Positions 18,164 through 27,236 of a stretch of 64,000 nucleotides of DNA are shown here, in pieces. The notes under the pieces were generated by a model, which did not search any database, had not been told where the DNA came from, and was given only the letters and a program-made list of their open reading frames with translations. How positions within the stretch are numbered: position 1 is the first letter of the stretch; the number at the start of each line of letters is the position of its first letter. Position numbers and translations under genes: made by a program. The DNA is taken from positions 1 to 64,000 of the forward strand of contig NZ_LAZU01000001.1 of the NCBI RefSeq assembly GCF_000987955.1, read 5' to 3'. The stretch is from Paenibacillus sp. DMB20. GTDB lineage: Bacteria > Bacillota > Bacilli > Paenibacillales > Paenibacillaceae.

Positions 18164-19156
18164 TTACATGACGCCCGGGTTGTAACAGCTTTTCTCCCGG
18201 TAACCGGCTTCTGCCGCCTTTTTCGGACTATCAAAGACCTCATGCACCTCATAAGGAACCGAACAGGTACTGCGGTAAACATACTTCAGGCCGTCTGTCG
18301 GATCAACTACGCCGTAATAAACAGGATTCTTCACGAGCCTGCCGCCACCGAGCGCATAGTTGTTGTAATATCGGTCTCCCACCGGGATTCCTTGAATGAA
18401 TGCCATCATTCCGATATCGTCAACCGTATTCACCCATTCCTCCTGACTGATGACGGGTAAGTCAAACCTGTAAGATATGCCGTTCCGGGCCGCAATTTCG
18501 TTGTGGCGCCCGATGTAATATGCAAGATCCTCCTGGACTGCATGTACGATCGTCAATCGCCTAACTTGCTCAAAGGTCTGTGATTGATTCAGCAGAGGTA
18601 TGCCCGTAGTCCCGGCCAATTCGTGCTGCCAGCCGGCATGCCATGTCCCGCTCGACAGATGATACCCTTCCACTCGGCGATCCAATGTAAAGTGGATGCT
18701 GTTACCGTCGCCGTCAGCGTAGGCATATGGAACTTTTGGCGTCCAGGCATGTCTCCAGGATGGATTTCCTTCCGAATCCGTAAACGACTCCATCGCATAG
18801 ATAAAATACCCGTCATAATCCATAACCGCGATGGCAGGAATATACCACCATAAAGCGGCTTGCGCCTGAGGATCGTCTTGGATTCCCATATTTAAATAGA
18901 GAGTTCTGGAGAAGGCGGCAAGAGCTTTTTCTTTGTCTGCACGAAATCTCTTGGATGATTCGTAACCCGCCTCCATCTCCTGCCTCTCATTTACGTTCAG
19001 CATCACGCCTCCGTCTTGAACCGCCGTTCTCAATCCGGCCGTATATTTCATTTCAATGTAACGAATATCCTGCATGTTCCCGGCATGCATGGACAAGATC
19101 ATAAAGAACGGAAAAAACAATGCGGTAAATAAAACGGCAAGATCAGTAATCTTCAT
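18164..19156 (-). CDS. Unknown membrane-anchored protein, last gene of the Tad-like operon
   Basis: I do not recognise a named family. The 330-residue protein has one hydrophobic N-terminal segment (about residues 5-23, LAVLFTALFFPFFMILSM) and a large soluble part, presumably outside the cell. The rest is rich in aromatic residues (ALWWYIPAIAVMDYDGYF, YYNNYALGGG). Two cysteines near the end (STCSVPYE and EKSCYNPG) could form a disulfide. The N-terminal anchor followed directly by polar sequence recalls TadE/TadF minor pilins. The gene overlaps the previous one by 14 bases, so the two are translated together. As the last gene of the locus it may be a surface or assembly component of the appendage. 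That role is inferred from position only. Confidence 0.6.
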   Translation of the reverse strand: MKITDLAVLFTALFFPFFMILSMHAGNMQDIRYIEMKYTAGLRTAVQDGGVMLNVNERQEMEAGYESSKRFRADKEKALAAFSRTLYLNMGIQDDPQAQAALWWYIPAIAVMDYDGYFIYAMESFTDSEGNPSWRHAWTPKVPYAYADGDGNSIHFTLDRRVEGYHLSSGTWHAGWQHELAGTTGIPLLNQSQTFEQVRRLTIVHAVQEDLAYYIGRHNEIAARNGISYRFDLPVISQEEWVNTVDDIGMMAFIQGIPVGDRYYNNYALGGGRLVKNPVYYGVVDPTDGLKYVYRSTCSVPYEVHEVFDSPKKAAEAGYREKSCYNPGVM

Positions 19157-19697
19157 TCAGCACCATCCCGCCGTACGGAAAAACAACGCCGGACTTGTCC
19201 CCCGATCCCGAACCCGTCAGAGCCTCGCTGAACACCGAGTATGGAGTACGGTTCAGACGGTATGCCTTAACGTTAAAAAAATCGCCTGCAGCAAGCTTGT
19301 ATCGCCTATCGGGATCATCCTTGGCCAGATCGGAAGGTGGAAACAGAATGCTCATGATGTCATCCGTATAAAATGAATCGAACACGACCGAAAAATGGTT
19401 TTGAAACGTTCCGGGATCTGCCGGATCGCCGTACTCCGGATGATACCTTTTATGCTGATGCTCCATCTCCACCTTGTAAAGGTTTCCGGTAACCTCCAGC
19501 TCTTGCAAAAAACCGTTATACATCTGCGGCGTTACATAGCCCTTCGTACGAACGCTGTCTACGAATTTCGTGACCGTTTGAAACACGACAATTCTCGAAA
19601 GATCATCCTGCCTGCGCGCACTCTCCCCTGCCGGAACGAAGTAGAGCAGCAGAACGGACAGCAACGCCGCAAACCACTTGGATAACGAATTGGACAT
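19143..19697 (-). CDS. Unknown membrane-anchored protein in the Tad-like operon
   Basis: A 184-residue protein with an N-terminal hydrophobic stretch (residues 8-22, WFAALLSVLLLYFVP) and a soluble remainder. The segment after the anchor (residues 28-75: RRQDDLSRIVVFQTVTKF, then DSVRTKGYVTPQMYN and FLQELEVTGNLYKVEME) resembles proteins of Tad-like loci in other Bacillota, as far as I can judge by eye. No enzyme motif is visible. It lies three bases downstream of the preceding gene and overlaps the next. A minor-pilin or pseudopilin role is a reasonable guess. Confidence 0.6.
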   Translation of the reverse strand: MSNSLSKWFAALLSVLLLYFVPAGESARRQDDLSRIVVFQTVTKFVDSVRTKGYVTPQMYNGFLQELEVTGNLYKVEMEHQHKRYHPEYGDPADPGTFQNHFSVVFDSFYTDDIMSILFPPSDLAKDDPDRRYKLAAGDFFNVKAYRLNRTPYSVFSEALTGSGSGDKSGVVFPYGGMVLNEDY

Positions 19698-19700
19698 GGC

Positions 19701-20096
19701 TTACCTCACTTTTGAAAACTGGATCCGCACGATTTCGCCTGAACTGCCGTAATGGTAACGCACGGCGTAATGGCTTGCCGCTTCAATGACGGACAAATCC
19801 CAACTTTCGGGATCGCCTCCCGGGGGGAAGCTTACACCGTCCACGGATAGGTCATACAGCTTCTTTTCTTCCCCCCGGAGCATGAACAAAATCTCACTCC
19901 CTCGAAAGGTAAGAGCGTCGCTATACCTTCCCGGGTTCACGGTGGATATCGAAATGCTTTGCTCCTGGCTCAACCCGTAGGCTGCCTCAATGGCTCCGTC
20001 AATGTCTGATTGCATTTGATATGAATACCAGCATGCCCCCATAAAGAGGACGGCAGCAACCGACAACTCCAGCATCGAAATAACTTGGTTTTTCAT
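19701..20096 (-). CDS. Small pilin-like membrane protein in the Tad-like operon
   Basis: 131 residues with a single N-terminal hydrophobic helix (about residues 8-25, SMLELSVAAVLFMGACWY) directly followed by a polar helical region. This is the arrangement of TadE-like and other class III signal-peptide pilins. There is a Glu at residue 10 inside the hydrophobic start (SMLELS), reminiscent of the Glu5 of type IV pilins, but no clear prepilin cleavage motif. No database family is recognised. It is tightly packed between two genes of the same kind. Confidence 0.6.
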   Translation of the reverse strand: MKNQVISMLELSVAAVLFMGACWYSYQMQSDIDGAIEAAYGLSQEQSISISTVNPGRYSDALTFRGSEILFMLRGEEKKLYDLSVDGVSFPPGGDPESWDLSVIEAASHYAVRYHYGSSGEIVRIQFSKVR

Positions 20097-20119
20097 GGAA
20101 CCGGCCCCTGGAAGATGCT

Positions 20120-20578
20120 TTATTGTTCAAAAATAATGCCTCGAATCACATTTGAGTTATCCTTCACAATCGTCGCCTTGAACTTGCCGCTGGGATTGAC
20201 GTATTCCGGGCTTTTCTCATTCAGCGTTTCCGTGATCGACCCTTGACGCGAATCGGGATGCTCGACGGATCCGTCCGTTTTCAGCACATTGCCGTACCAT
20301 TGGCCAGCAGGGTTTTTGCCCGTTTTGATCATGATTCCGAACTGATCCTTGTCTTTATATTTGCGGAGGGCATTGGTCACCTGGGAACCGCTGATGGTTG
20401 TCCCGTCATAAACCGTGAACGCGGCCTGGGAAAGCTCTGTCTGAATATCCGAAAAGTTGTTTTGGGCCGTCTTGGTAGCCTCCTGGGCGGAAATGAACAA
20501 AATGACGACAATGGTGATAAGGGCAATGGTCAGGAATATCCCTGCCGCCACCTTTAAAGCCGAAGATGCGTTATTCAT
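20120..20578 (-). CDS. Pilin-like protein of the Tad-like operon
   Basis: 152 residues. Residues 9-30 form a strongly hydrophobic helix (VAAGIFLTIALITIVVILF) after a short polar N-terminus, and a long amphipathic region follows, as in archaeal and Tad pilins. The middle contains TVYDGTTISGSQVTNALRK, a pattern I associate with small proteins of Bacillota Tad-like clusters. The RBS is a GGAGG-type site within 41 bases of the end of the TadBC gene. This is the best candidate for the major subunit because it is the first small protein after the platform gene, but no prepilin peptidase is encoded in the window. Confidence 0.65.
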   Translation of the reverse strand: MNNASSALKVAAGIFLTIALITIVVILFISAQEATKTAQNNFSDIQTELSQAAFTVYDGTTISGSQVTNALRKYKDKDQFGIMIKTGKNPAGQWYGNVLKTDGSVEHPDSRQGSITETLNEKSPEYVNPSGKFKATIVKDNSNVIRGIIFEQ

Positions 20579-20619
20579 AATCGTTTATCCTCCTCTTCCC
20601 GTAACCCGGGAACATATCA

Positions 20620-22690
20620 TTACAATTTTTGAATCTGTTCATAATAATCGTTCATCTGCGTAAAACTCATCCCGATCAGCGGAATAACCAAATACAAAAA
20701 AAATGAGTGCGTACATCGGAGCAAATCCGATCATCCTTCCCCAGGCCGCTTTGGTGTCGATCATTCGCTCATATTCCTGCCTTCGCTGTTCAAAGACAAA
20801 TGCCATTTCGCCTTCAAGATCGTCAAACACATCCTTGATCGGCACCTTGTCAACGGCAAGCAGCAGTTTATCCACCAATCGCTGGAAATCCGGGAACCAT
20901 ACATCCTCCTTTAATTCTTGCAGGGCAAGCTCGGCACCGTGCTCATAGTGCAAAAGGCTTTTCTGAATCGGCACTTTAAAAATGACCGCAAACCGATTCA
21001 GCCATTCCAGTATGCCTTCAACCGATATTCGGCCCATTCCGCGCAAAATGGAAATGACGGTCTGGAATTGATAGACCTCATGCTTCATCTCCAGCTTCCG
21101 GACCTTGCGGTTGAAGATCAACATCCACAATGGGAAATAATACCCTATAACAAAAGCTGCGAAAGCGCATATAACTTCCCACCATTTTAAATATTCAGCA
21201 TTATATCGTTCCAGTTTGCGAACGATACGCTCCGCCGTTTCCTCAAGTTGATCCAGGGTCAGCTTTCCCTCCCAAAATTGCTTAACCGTTTCTTCAGCCT
21301 GTTCCGGCGACACCCCGGATGATCTGCCCAAATGGTTCATGACTTCCCGGTCAACGGCCGCTTTCTTAAACGCTTCCTTCTCCTGCAGGGCATTCATCTT
21401 ACCGAAAAAGGATGTCTCGGAAACGGGCGAATACAGGAGTTGATGTTTCGCGTTAACATGCAAAAACAAACAGGTAACCATAACGCCAATGAACGCAAGC
21501 AGGCCTAAGCTCATCCGTCGTACATAGAACCACTCCAGCCGAAGGCGGGTATTGCTTTCCTTGAGCAGCCTTACCCGCCGCTCGTGTTTAGGCGTACCGG
21601 CTTTAGGCATCAGCATTGCAGCAAGCGAGTTCACGGGTTTATAACGCAGGAGCATGCTTTCCCAGGATTTTTTGTCATATCCGGCCCGGTAATCGGTTTC
21701 GCTGTTTTGCTGAAGTTTTTGCAGCAATGCATAGGCAACGAGGATGATGACGTAAATGGACAGCTTGGTAATAACGCCCAGCTTGCTCATGTAAAATTCA
21801 TCCATGGCGGGAAAGCTGCCTCGTGCCCATCGTTCAATCGGTTTCGTAAAGAATACCGGGACCAGGGCAATAACGTTGAGTCCCTTCAATAAATAGTCCA
21901 GCTTGTCGCGCCTTAAAATTTCCAAATGAATCTCTTTGGTCAACCCGCTTAACCCCTGCAAAAAAATAGAGCTGCTTTTCTTGTCACGATCTCCAAATTC
22001 CATCACGAGGTGGGATATCCCGGCAAAAGCCTTGAGGAACCGGTTGGGTGCGGTTTCGTAATACCGTTCAAGCTCTTCCTCGGGATCTTGAGAGATCAGC
22101 GCCTGATAGATGCGGTGAGCATGCAGGGATATTTCATGCCCCGCAGTCTCGGCGGCCTCATAAATCGCTTCTTCCACCATTCCGTGCTGCTGATAATGAT
22201 GTCTGACACCGGAAAAAAGCTCAAGGGATTGAACCAGCAGCCTTCGCTCCAAGCGGTTCATATAGATATCGATCAATAAATCGTGAATAACCACGGCAGA
22301 CAATAGAGATATGAGTACAAACGCAATCCCAGGGTTAATCAAAATGAGCAGCAATCCGGTAATTCCGGCTGCACCGGCAACCATCAACGTTATTTTCATC
22401 GTTTCGTACCGGAGTGAAACTTCATCGAAAGGGTGTATGATCGAAATCCGCTTCCGCATCCTCTTCACATAAGCCGAAACCATCGGGAGTTTCATCGCGT
22501 TGATGTACGCCGTTTGGAAAAAATAACGGTATCTTTGCTTGAAGTGGGCAGATCTGTTGGCTTTGTGAGGCCTGGAAGATTCCACAAGCTCCTGGTTTCT
22601 GCGTTGAATCCACAGGAGAGCCCCGTATATAACCGCAAAAGCGAGCAAAGAGAACGCCAAAACGGAGATCAGAATATCTTTTGTGGTCAC
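20620..22690 (-). CDS. Fused TadB/TadC-like inner-membrane platform protein (one apparent frameshift)
   Basis: A 689-residue membrane protein with two type II secretion F-like halves, normally separate TadB and TadC proteins. Hydrophobic segments are near residues 6-28, 98-140, 262-276, 303-325, 395-415, 510-535 and at the C-terminus. Between them lie helical cytoplasmic domains (SLELFSGVRHHYQQHG in the first half, YQFQTVISILRGMGRIS in the second). One extra base in the A run 20696-20703 changes the last residues. Corrected, the end reads LYLVIPLIGMSF and stops at 20620, giving a proper final membrane helix. The gene overlaps tadA by four bases. The fusion interior has no suspicious homopolymer, so I take it as real. 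Confidence 0.78.
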
Positions 22691-24573
22691 ACTGTCACTC
22701 CCCAGCTTTCCCGGATAAAATTTCGGAACGAATCGATATCCTGCGGCAGCATCTGTTCTTCCATCTCTCGAATCGACCGTCTCGATAAGGGAGCCGTCGC
22801 TTCATAACCCCCGTTTCTGTATTCAACGACATTTCGGGAGGTATAACGATAGCGAACCGATTGGCGTGACCCGTCAGCGCTATGCTTGGTGTGGCTTTGA
22901 CCAAACTCCGCCAGGGTTTCCGCTTCCTCCGGCATCGCTTCTCCGGAGAGCTCCCATTCGAACGGTATGCATTCCGTTATTCTTTCGATATATCGTTTCC
23001 CGTTATGATCCCTTCTCAGGTGGATATCGAAATTTATCACGCTGACCACTTGCTGCTCCGCAATATCCTCCTGCCGGAACATCCCGCTTTTTAGCAACGA
23101 ATTCCTTAAAGACTGCACTAGATCGTTGAACGTCTTGGCATGATGCGTGAATACGGTGAACAAGCTGGCCACCTGCGACATTTGAATCATCCAGGATGCC
23201 ACCTCGTCACTTGCCACTTCGCCCAAAATATTTACGGTTCCATCCGTTTTCTTCTGAAGATCAAGCCCCTCCTGTCCGCTGATAAACTCGGTTTCCCGAA
23301 AGCTCAGGATATTTCTTCGGCTGTAAATTTTTCGCAAGTGGAGCTCAAACGCCATCTCCTGAACCCGCAATGTATAGGAAGCATAGATATGCTTGACCAT
23401 GGCCATCAGCAGCGTTGTTTTCCCTGATCCTTGGGCGCCTGTAATGGCCGTAATACGGCTTCCTTTCATCAAATACTGCAGCAGGCCGATCGGGATATGC
23501 GCACCATGGCCGGTGATCAGCTGATCCAGCAAAACGGCATCCACATCGAATTTCCGGACGAAAAAAGCCCACGATTCGGAAAACGGAGGCCGAACGACGA
23601 CAACGCGCGAACCGTCTTTCATTTCGTTCACTTTATAACCGTTTGCTTCGGATAACTGTCCGGGGTGATTGTATTTGTAAATGTTCTGGCAGACCCTTTT
23701 CAACTCCCTTACATCCCCAAAGGACAAAAAAGCCATATGAATCGATATTCCTTTATAAAATATCCATATGCTTTCGCACTCCGAGGCGGGAGGTCCCGCA
23801 AAACCGGCGTAATAATCATTCTCTTTAAGGGTATCTTCTACGGCTTTATCTCCGAGCATCCCGCTAACGCCGCCGCTCACCCCGTCAATCCGCTGATCCC
23901 GAATCTCGTCAATGACAGAAAACCCCTTGTAATGCTGGTAAATTCGCTGAACCACAATATTCAGCTTGTCCTCCAAACTCAGTGGACGGATTTCATGGTC
24001 ATATATGTAATCAATATCGTCGGCCGTGACGGCATAAACGGCATCCTCGCCATACTCCTCAAGAATTCTCGGCTGAGACAAATGATAAAGCTCCAACATC
24101 GTCGACAAGGCCTCATCCCCATACTCCTGCTGGTATAAATACAACAGGATCTCGAACTTGTCCTGGGGCGTAAGGGCTTCATGCCGATGAAACGGGATGG
24201 CATGGTTAAGATTCGACTCGTTTACCTGCAGGTTCTTTAGCAAAAGCTCCTTTAAAAAATCCTTAACGTACCGCTTGTCCAGGACATTGCCTGAGATGCA
24301 TCCTTTAAGAGCCCGCCGCAGCTCGCTTCTTTTACTCAAGCGCCTGCGGTACTCTTCTTCATGAAGTCCAAGATCGGAAAGCTGGCTCCGGGTTATCTGA
24401 TGGAGCGTATCCTTGACAAATGCGGTCATCGATTCAAGCGAATACTGGTCTGGCCCAGGTCTGGGAAGCGTGAGCTGTCTTTTCGTTCTCCTCCATCGCA
24501 GCGTTATATAAAGACCGGCCAGTATAAATATCAGAACCATGAACAAAGTGTTTTGGAACGTGCCGGTGAGCAT
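22687..24573 (-). CDS. TadA/CpaF-like secretion ATPase with an N-terminal membrane anchor
   Basis: The motor ATPase of a type II/IV secretion or Tad pilus system. The C-terminal half has the Walker A motif GAQGSGKTT (K385), the arginine-rich region before it, and NILGEVASDE with the GE pair in place of the usual IVGEVRGGE. A histidine-box-like THHAKT follows. Unusually, residues 8-26 are hydrophobic (NTLFMVLIFILAGLYITL) and followed by RWRRTKR, predicting a membrane anchor. Normal TadA is soluble. The 300-residue N-terminal region is longer than in CpaF. It starts directly at the end of the MinD-like gene. Length is 628 residues. Confidence 0.82.
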   Translation of the reverse strand: MLTGTFQNTLFMVLIFILAGLYITLRWRRTKRQLTLPRPGPDQYSLESMTAFVKDTLHQITRSQLSDLGLHEEEYRRRLSKRSELRRALKGCISGNVLDKRYVKDFLKELLLKNLQVNESNLNHAIPFHRHEALTPQDKFEILLYLYQQEYGDEALSTMLELYHLSQPRILEEYGEDAVYAVTADDIDYIYDHEIRPLSLEDKLNIVVQRIYQHYKGFSVIDEIRDQRIDGVSGGVSGMLGDKAVEDTLKENDYYAGFAGPPASECESIWIFYKGISIHMAFLSFGDVRELKRVCQNIYKYNHPGQLSEANGYKVNEMKDGSRVVVVRPPFSESWAFFVRKFDVDAVLLDQLITGHGAHIPIGLLQYLMKGSRITAITGAQGSGKTTLLMAMVKHIYASYTLRVQEMAFELHLRKIYSRRNILSFRETEFISGQEGLDLQKKTDGTVNILGEVASDEVASWMIQMSQVASLFTVFTHHAKTFNDLVQSLRNSLLKSGMFRQEDIAEQQVVSVINFDIHLRRDHNGKRYIERITECIPFEWELSGEAMPEEAETLAEFGQSHTKHSADGSRQSVRYRYTSRNVVEYRNGGYEATAPLSRRSIREMEEQMLPQDIDSFRNFIRESWGVTV

Positions 24574-25416
24574 TCAAGCCCCCCTTTCCGTAAAGCCCGA
24601 GGCTGCCGGCAATCCCAGGCGCTCAGCTGCCGCGAAAGCGATGTTTCTGACAGCTTGAACATATGGGGTAACGCGTCTTCTGTCTCCTCCTCCGCGCGCC
24701 CTCAGAATACAAGACTGGAGATTGCGCGAATTCCATGCGTTCGCAATTTCCGTGCAATAAGGCACACCCTCAAGCATTCCTTTCAATCCGAACCGCCGCT
24801 TCATATTTTGAAGCGTGCAGTGGCTGTTCCGGTCATATCTTCCGACAACATAACCGACCGTTTCTTCCCGAATATTCATCTCCGTTATTGCCTTCTGTTC
24901 GAAGCAACCTTCCAGCGATCTCAGATTTTGGGTGAGTCCGAACAATACCAACTTCGACGAACCAAGGAGCTTGCGGTCTGCCGCATTCGGGAACCCGTTT
25001 CCCGCATCCGCTACGATAACGTCGTAGGACCGGCTTGCCGTTCTTATAATTTGATCCAGTAAACGGCATCGTCGGTCATCCCCCATTGCCCAAGGATTCG
25101 GATGAGCGCTGAGAAGATCTAGCTTATCCGGAAGAAGAGGGATGGTGTAATCCCTAAGGTTATCGGGAGTCAGGCGTCCGCTGGCCGCCAGGCGCTCCAA
25201 TGCGCTCATTCCCTCATCCTGAAAAGTCGCAATGGAATGATCAAGAGGCTCCTTTCTTAACGAATACGCCTGCTCCACTCTTTCGCCGGCTTTTCCTCCG
25301 TGCAACAAGAGGCACTTCACTTTAAACTCCGCCGCCAACACCACCGGCAAGCTTGCAGCCAATGCGGTGCTCCCGGTCCCTCCCGGCAGAGGGCTCCATA
25401 CCGTAATTAAACTCAT
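24574..25416 (-). CDS. ParA/MinD-like protein with an altered P-loop
   Basis: 280 residues with the fold signature of the SIMIBI ParA/MinD/TadZ class. The N-terminus reads SPLPGGTGSTALAASLPVVL, where GGTGST replaces the deviant Walker A GGVGKT, so serine stands at the position of the catalytic lysine (S16). A Walker B-like strand is YDVIVADAGNGFP. TadZ/CpaE proteins place the Tad apparatus in the cell, and some lack ATPase residues. This one is the best TadZ candidate here. It is preceded by a second ParA-like protein one base away and followed at once by the ATPase gene. Confidence 0.75.
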   Translation of the reverse strand: MSLITVWSPLPGGTGSTALAASLPVVLAAEFKVKCLLLHGGKAGERVEQAYSLRKEPLDHSIATFQDEGMSALERLAASGRLTPDNLRDYTIPLLPDKLDLLSAHPNPWAMGDDRRCRLLDQIIRTASRSYDVIVADAGNGFPNAADRKLLGSSKLVLFGLTQNLRSLEGCFEQKAITEMNIREETVGYVVGRYDRNSHCTLQNMKRRFGLKGMLEGVPYCTEIANAWNSRNLQSCILRARGGGDRRRVTPYVQAVRNIAFAAAERLGLPAASGFTERGA

Positions 25417-25417
25417 G

Positions 25418-26125
25418 TCACGCCCTTCTCCTTTCCGCCTGTTTCATCGCCCGCCTGATATGGCGCCTTTCCATTTCGGTCAGCCTTTGAATCAATTCCA
25501 TAAGAGCCCGCTTGTACGTTCTGCCCAGCGGTTTTATCCGAAGCCTTCCGGCATGCTCATTCTCTATTTTCAATGCATACGACAATTCATCCCATGGAAT
25601 CCGGATCGGCTCGTCAAGCCAACGCACCTGGGCCCTGCCCAGGTAACTGTCGATATAAGCATCGTCCGTCATGTCTTCGATCGCATTTAAATAAACGCGC
25701 TGAAACCCCGGGGGCTGAAGCCCTTCCCATCCTTCCGACAACCCTTTTAGCCACTGGTCGCCTTTCATGAGTCCTGTGAGTTCGAAGCTGCTTACCCATA
25801 CCATTGCGTCCGCCCCTTGCCAGTCTTGAGGCTTCATAAAGGACTCCTTTTCCACATCGATGACGACCAAATCATAAGGAGCCTCTTCCGACCGGCCAAG
25901 CCTATCCATTAAAGCGGAGCAGTCTTCAAAACCGCATGCAACGTCAAATCCCGAAAACTCGGTGATATCCAAGCAAGGATCCAGCCTGCCTATGCAATGG
26001 GCATATTTCCGTTCACGGGCCGCATCGGCCAACAGTATACGTTTTCCATCCTGAGCTAAAATCTTACAGAGGTACAACAGCATATCGCTTTTATCGCAAA
26101 TGCCTGCAAATATCCACGTCCTCAA
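25418..26125 (-). CDS. CpaE/TadZ-like protein lacking a P-loop
   Basis: 235 residues. The overall pattern (FAGICDKSDMLLYLCKIL, then GKRILLADAA, and YDLVVIDVEKES) follows the strand order of ParA-like ATPases, but no glycine-rich P-loop is left at the N-terminus. The Walker B-like strand is kept. The C-terminal 50 residues are highly basic (Arg- and Lys-rich), which could bind membrane or nucleic acid. It overlaps neither neighbour by more than a few bases and is most likely a scaffold or positioning factor for the Tad-like machine. The assignment is structural guesswork from motif order. Confidence 0.6.
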   Translation of the reverse strand: MRTWIFAGICDKSDMLLYLCKILAQDGKRILLADAARERKYAHCIGRLDPCLDITEFSGFDVACGFEDCSALMDRLGRSEEAPYDLVVIDVEKESFMKPQDWQGADAMVWVSSFELTGLMKGDQWLKGLSEGWEGLQPPGFQRVYLNAIEDMTDDAYIDSYLGRAQVRWLDEPIRIPWDELSYALKIENEHAGRLRIKPLGRTYKRALMELIQRLTEMERRHIRRAMKQAERRRA

Positions 26126-26152
26126 TTTCTTTGCCTCCTTTTGCCGGGCCGA

Positions 26153-27233
26153 TTATGGGCTTGTAAAAATTGCCTCCGTTTCGATGTCCTGCTGATCGCT
26201 ATCGCCTGCCGAGGCGGAATCCGAAACCGCCTTTCCGCCGCTAAAAATTTCCTCCGATTCAGCTGTCCGGTCATTCCGGATGCCATCCTCTGCCCGCTCC
26301 GTCTCCGGTTCATACGCAACCTCGCCGTTTTCACTTTCCTTTACAGGCCACGAATAAGAATCTTGTCTCGTCTGTTGATAGATCATATCGCCGGAGCCGG
26401 ATGCCTGGATGGAACGCCCAGGATCCATCTTCTCGAGATCACGGTCCAAAGCGGTCCGAATCGAGGATTCGAGCTGCCTCTCAGCCTTATCGATAATGTT
26501 TGGATCCCTCTTGATCAATGCAATGACCTCCAGATTCGGCGGATAATTGGGCACCGCCTTTTTCTGCATTTGCGGTTCGACATAGGTAAGCGCATAAAGC
26601 GAAGCCTTATGAAGGTACGCATCAACCATCGCACTGGAGAGCAGCAGTATTTCCTGCTCGCTCAATGTTGTCCAGAAAGCCGGTGCCGACAGTTTATCGA
26701 TCGCTTTTTTGGACAGAACTATATAATCCTGGCCTGTCGGGAACTGGATCCGTATATCCACGGTATCCTTCACTTTCAGGTTGCTCGGCAACCAAACGGA
26801 TTTCATTTCCTTGTTTCTTAGATCGGGGGGGCGTGGCCTCCTCCTCGTACAGCATAGCCAGCGTGATCGGAGTCCCTTTTCTGAGCTCGATTTTCGTTCC
26901 CTTGCCTGTAAGCTGTTCCAGCTTCAACGGCATATTATCCGGTGATAGATCGGCGGGCAGGCGAACCTCCTGCAGATCCTTCCTGTCGAGGAAGTGACCG
27001 GCGGGGAGATCCTTAAGAGGAATCCAAGCCGTTTTCATCGTCCTTAACCGATCGAGCTGAGCGGCTTCCAAATCTTGAATTCTTTGCCGGTACTGCTGCC
27101 TTTCCTGAGCGAACTGTTTCACGTTCCCGTTTTGTACAACATAGAAACCTCCGGCCATCAACACACCCATGAGCCCGGCTCCCGCAAGACCGGCATACAG
27201 CAATTTTTTGCCGCGCCGACGTATGATTGGCAT
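26153..27233 (-). CDS. CpaB/RcpC-like SAF-domain protein (one apparent frameshift)
   Basis: An anchored periplasmic-type or extracytoplasmic assembly protein of Tad loci. Residues 10-30 are hydrophobic (LLYAGLAGAGLMGVLMAGGF), a short coiled coil follows, then a SAF domain (WIPLKDLPAGHFLDRKDL, and GTPITLAMLY). One extra base in the G run 26825-26831 breaks the frame after EEEATPP. Removing it continues with DLRNKEMKSVWLPSN and gives 359 residues. The C-terminal 80 residues are acidic and low in complexity. In Gram-negatives CpaB aids the outer-membrane secretin. Here, with no outer membrane, a wall-spanning or pilin-guiding role is more likely. Confidence 0.75.
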
Positions 27234-27236
27234 TTC

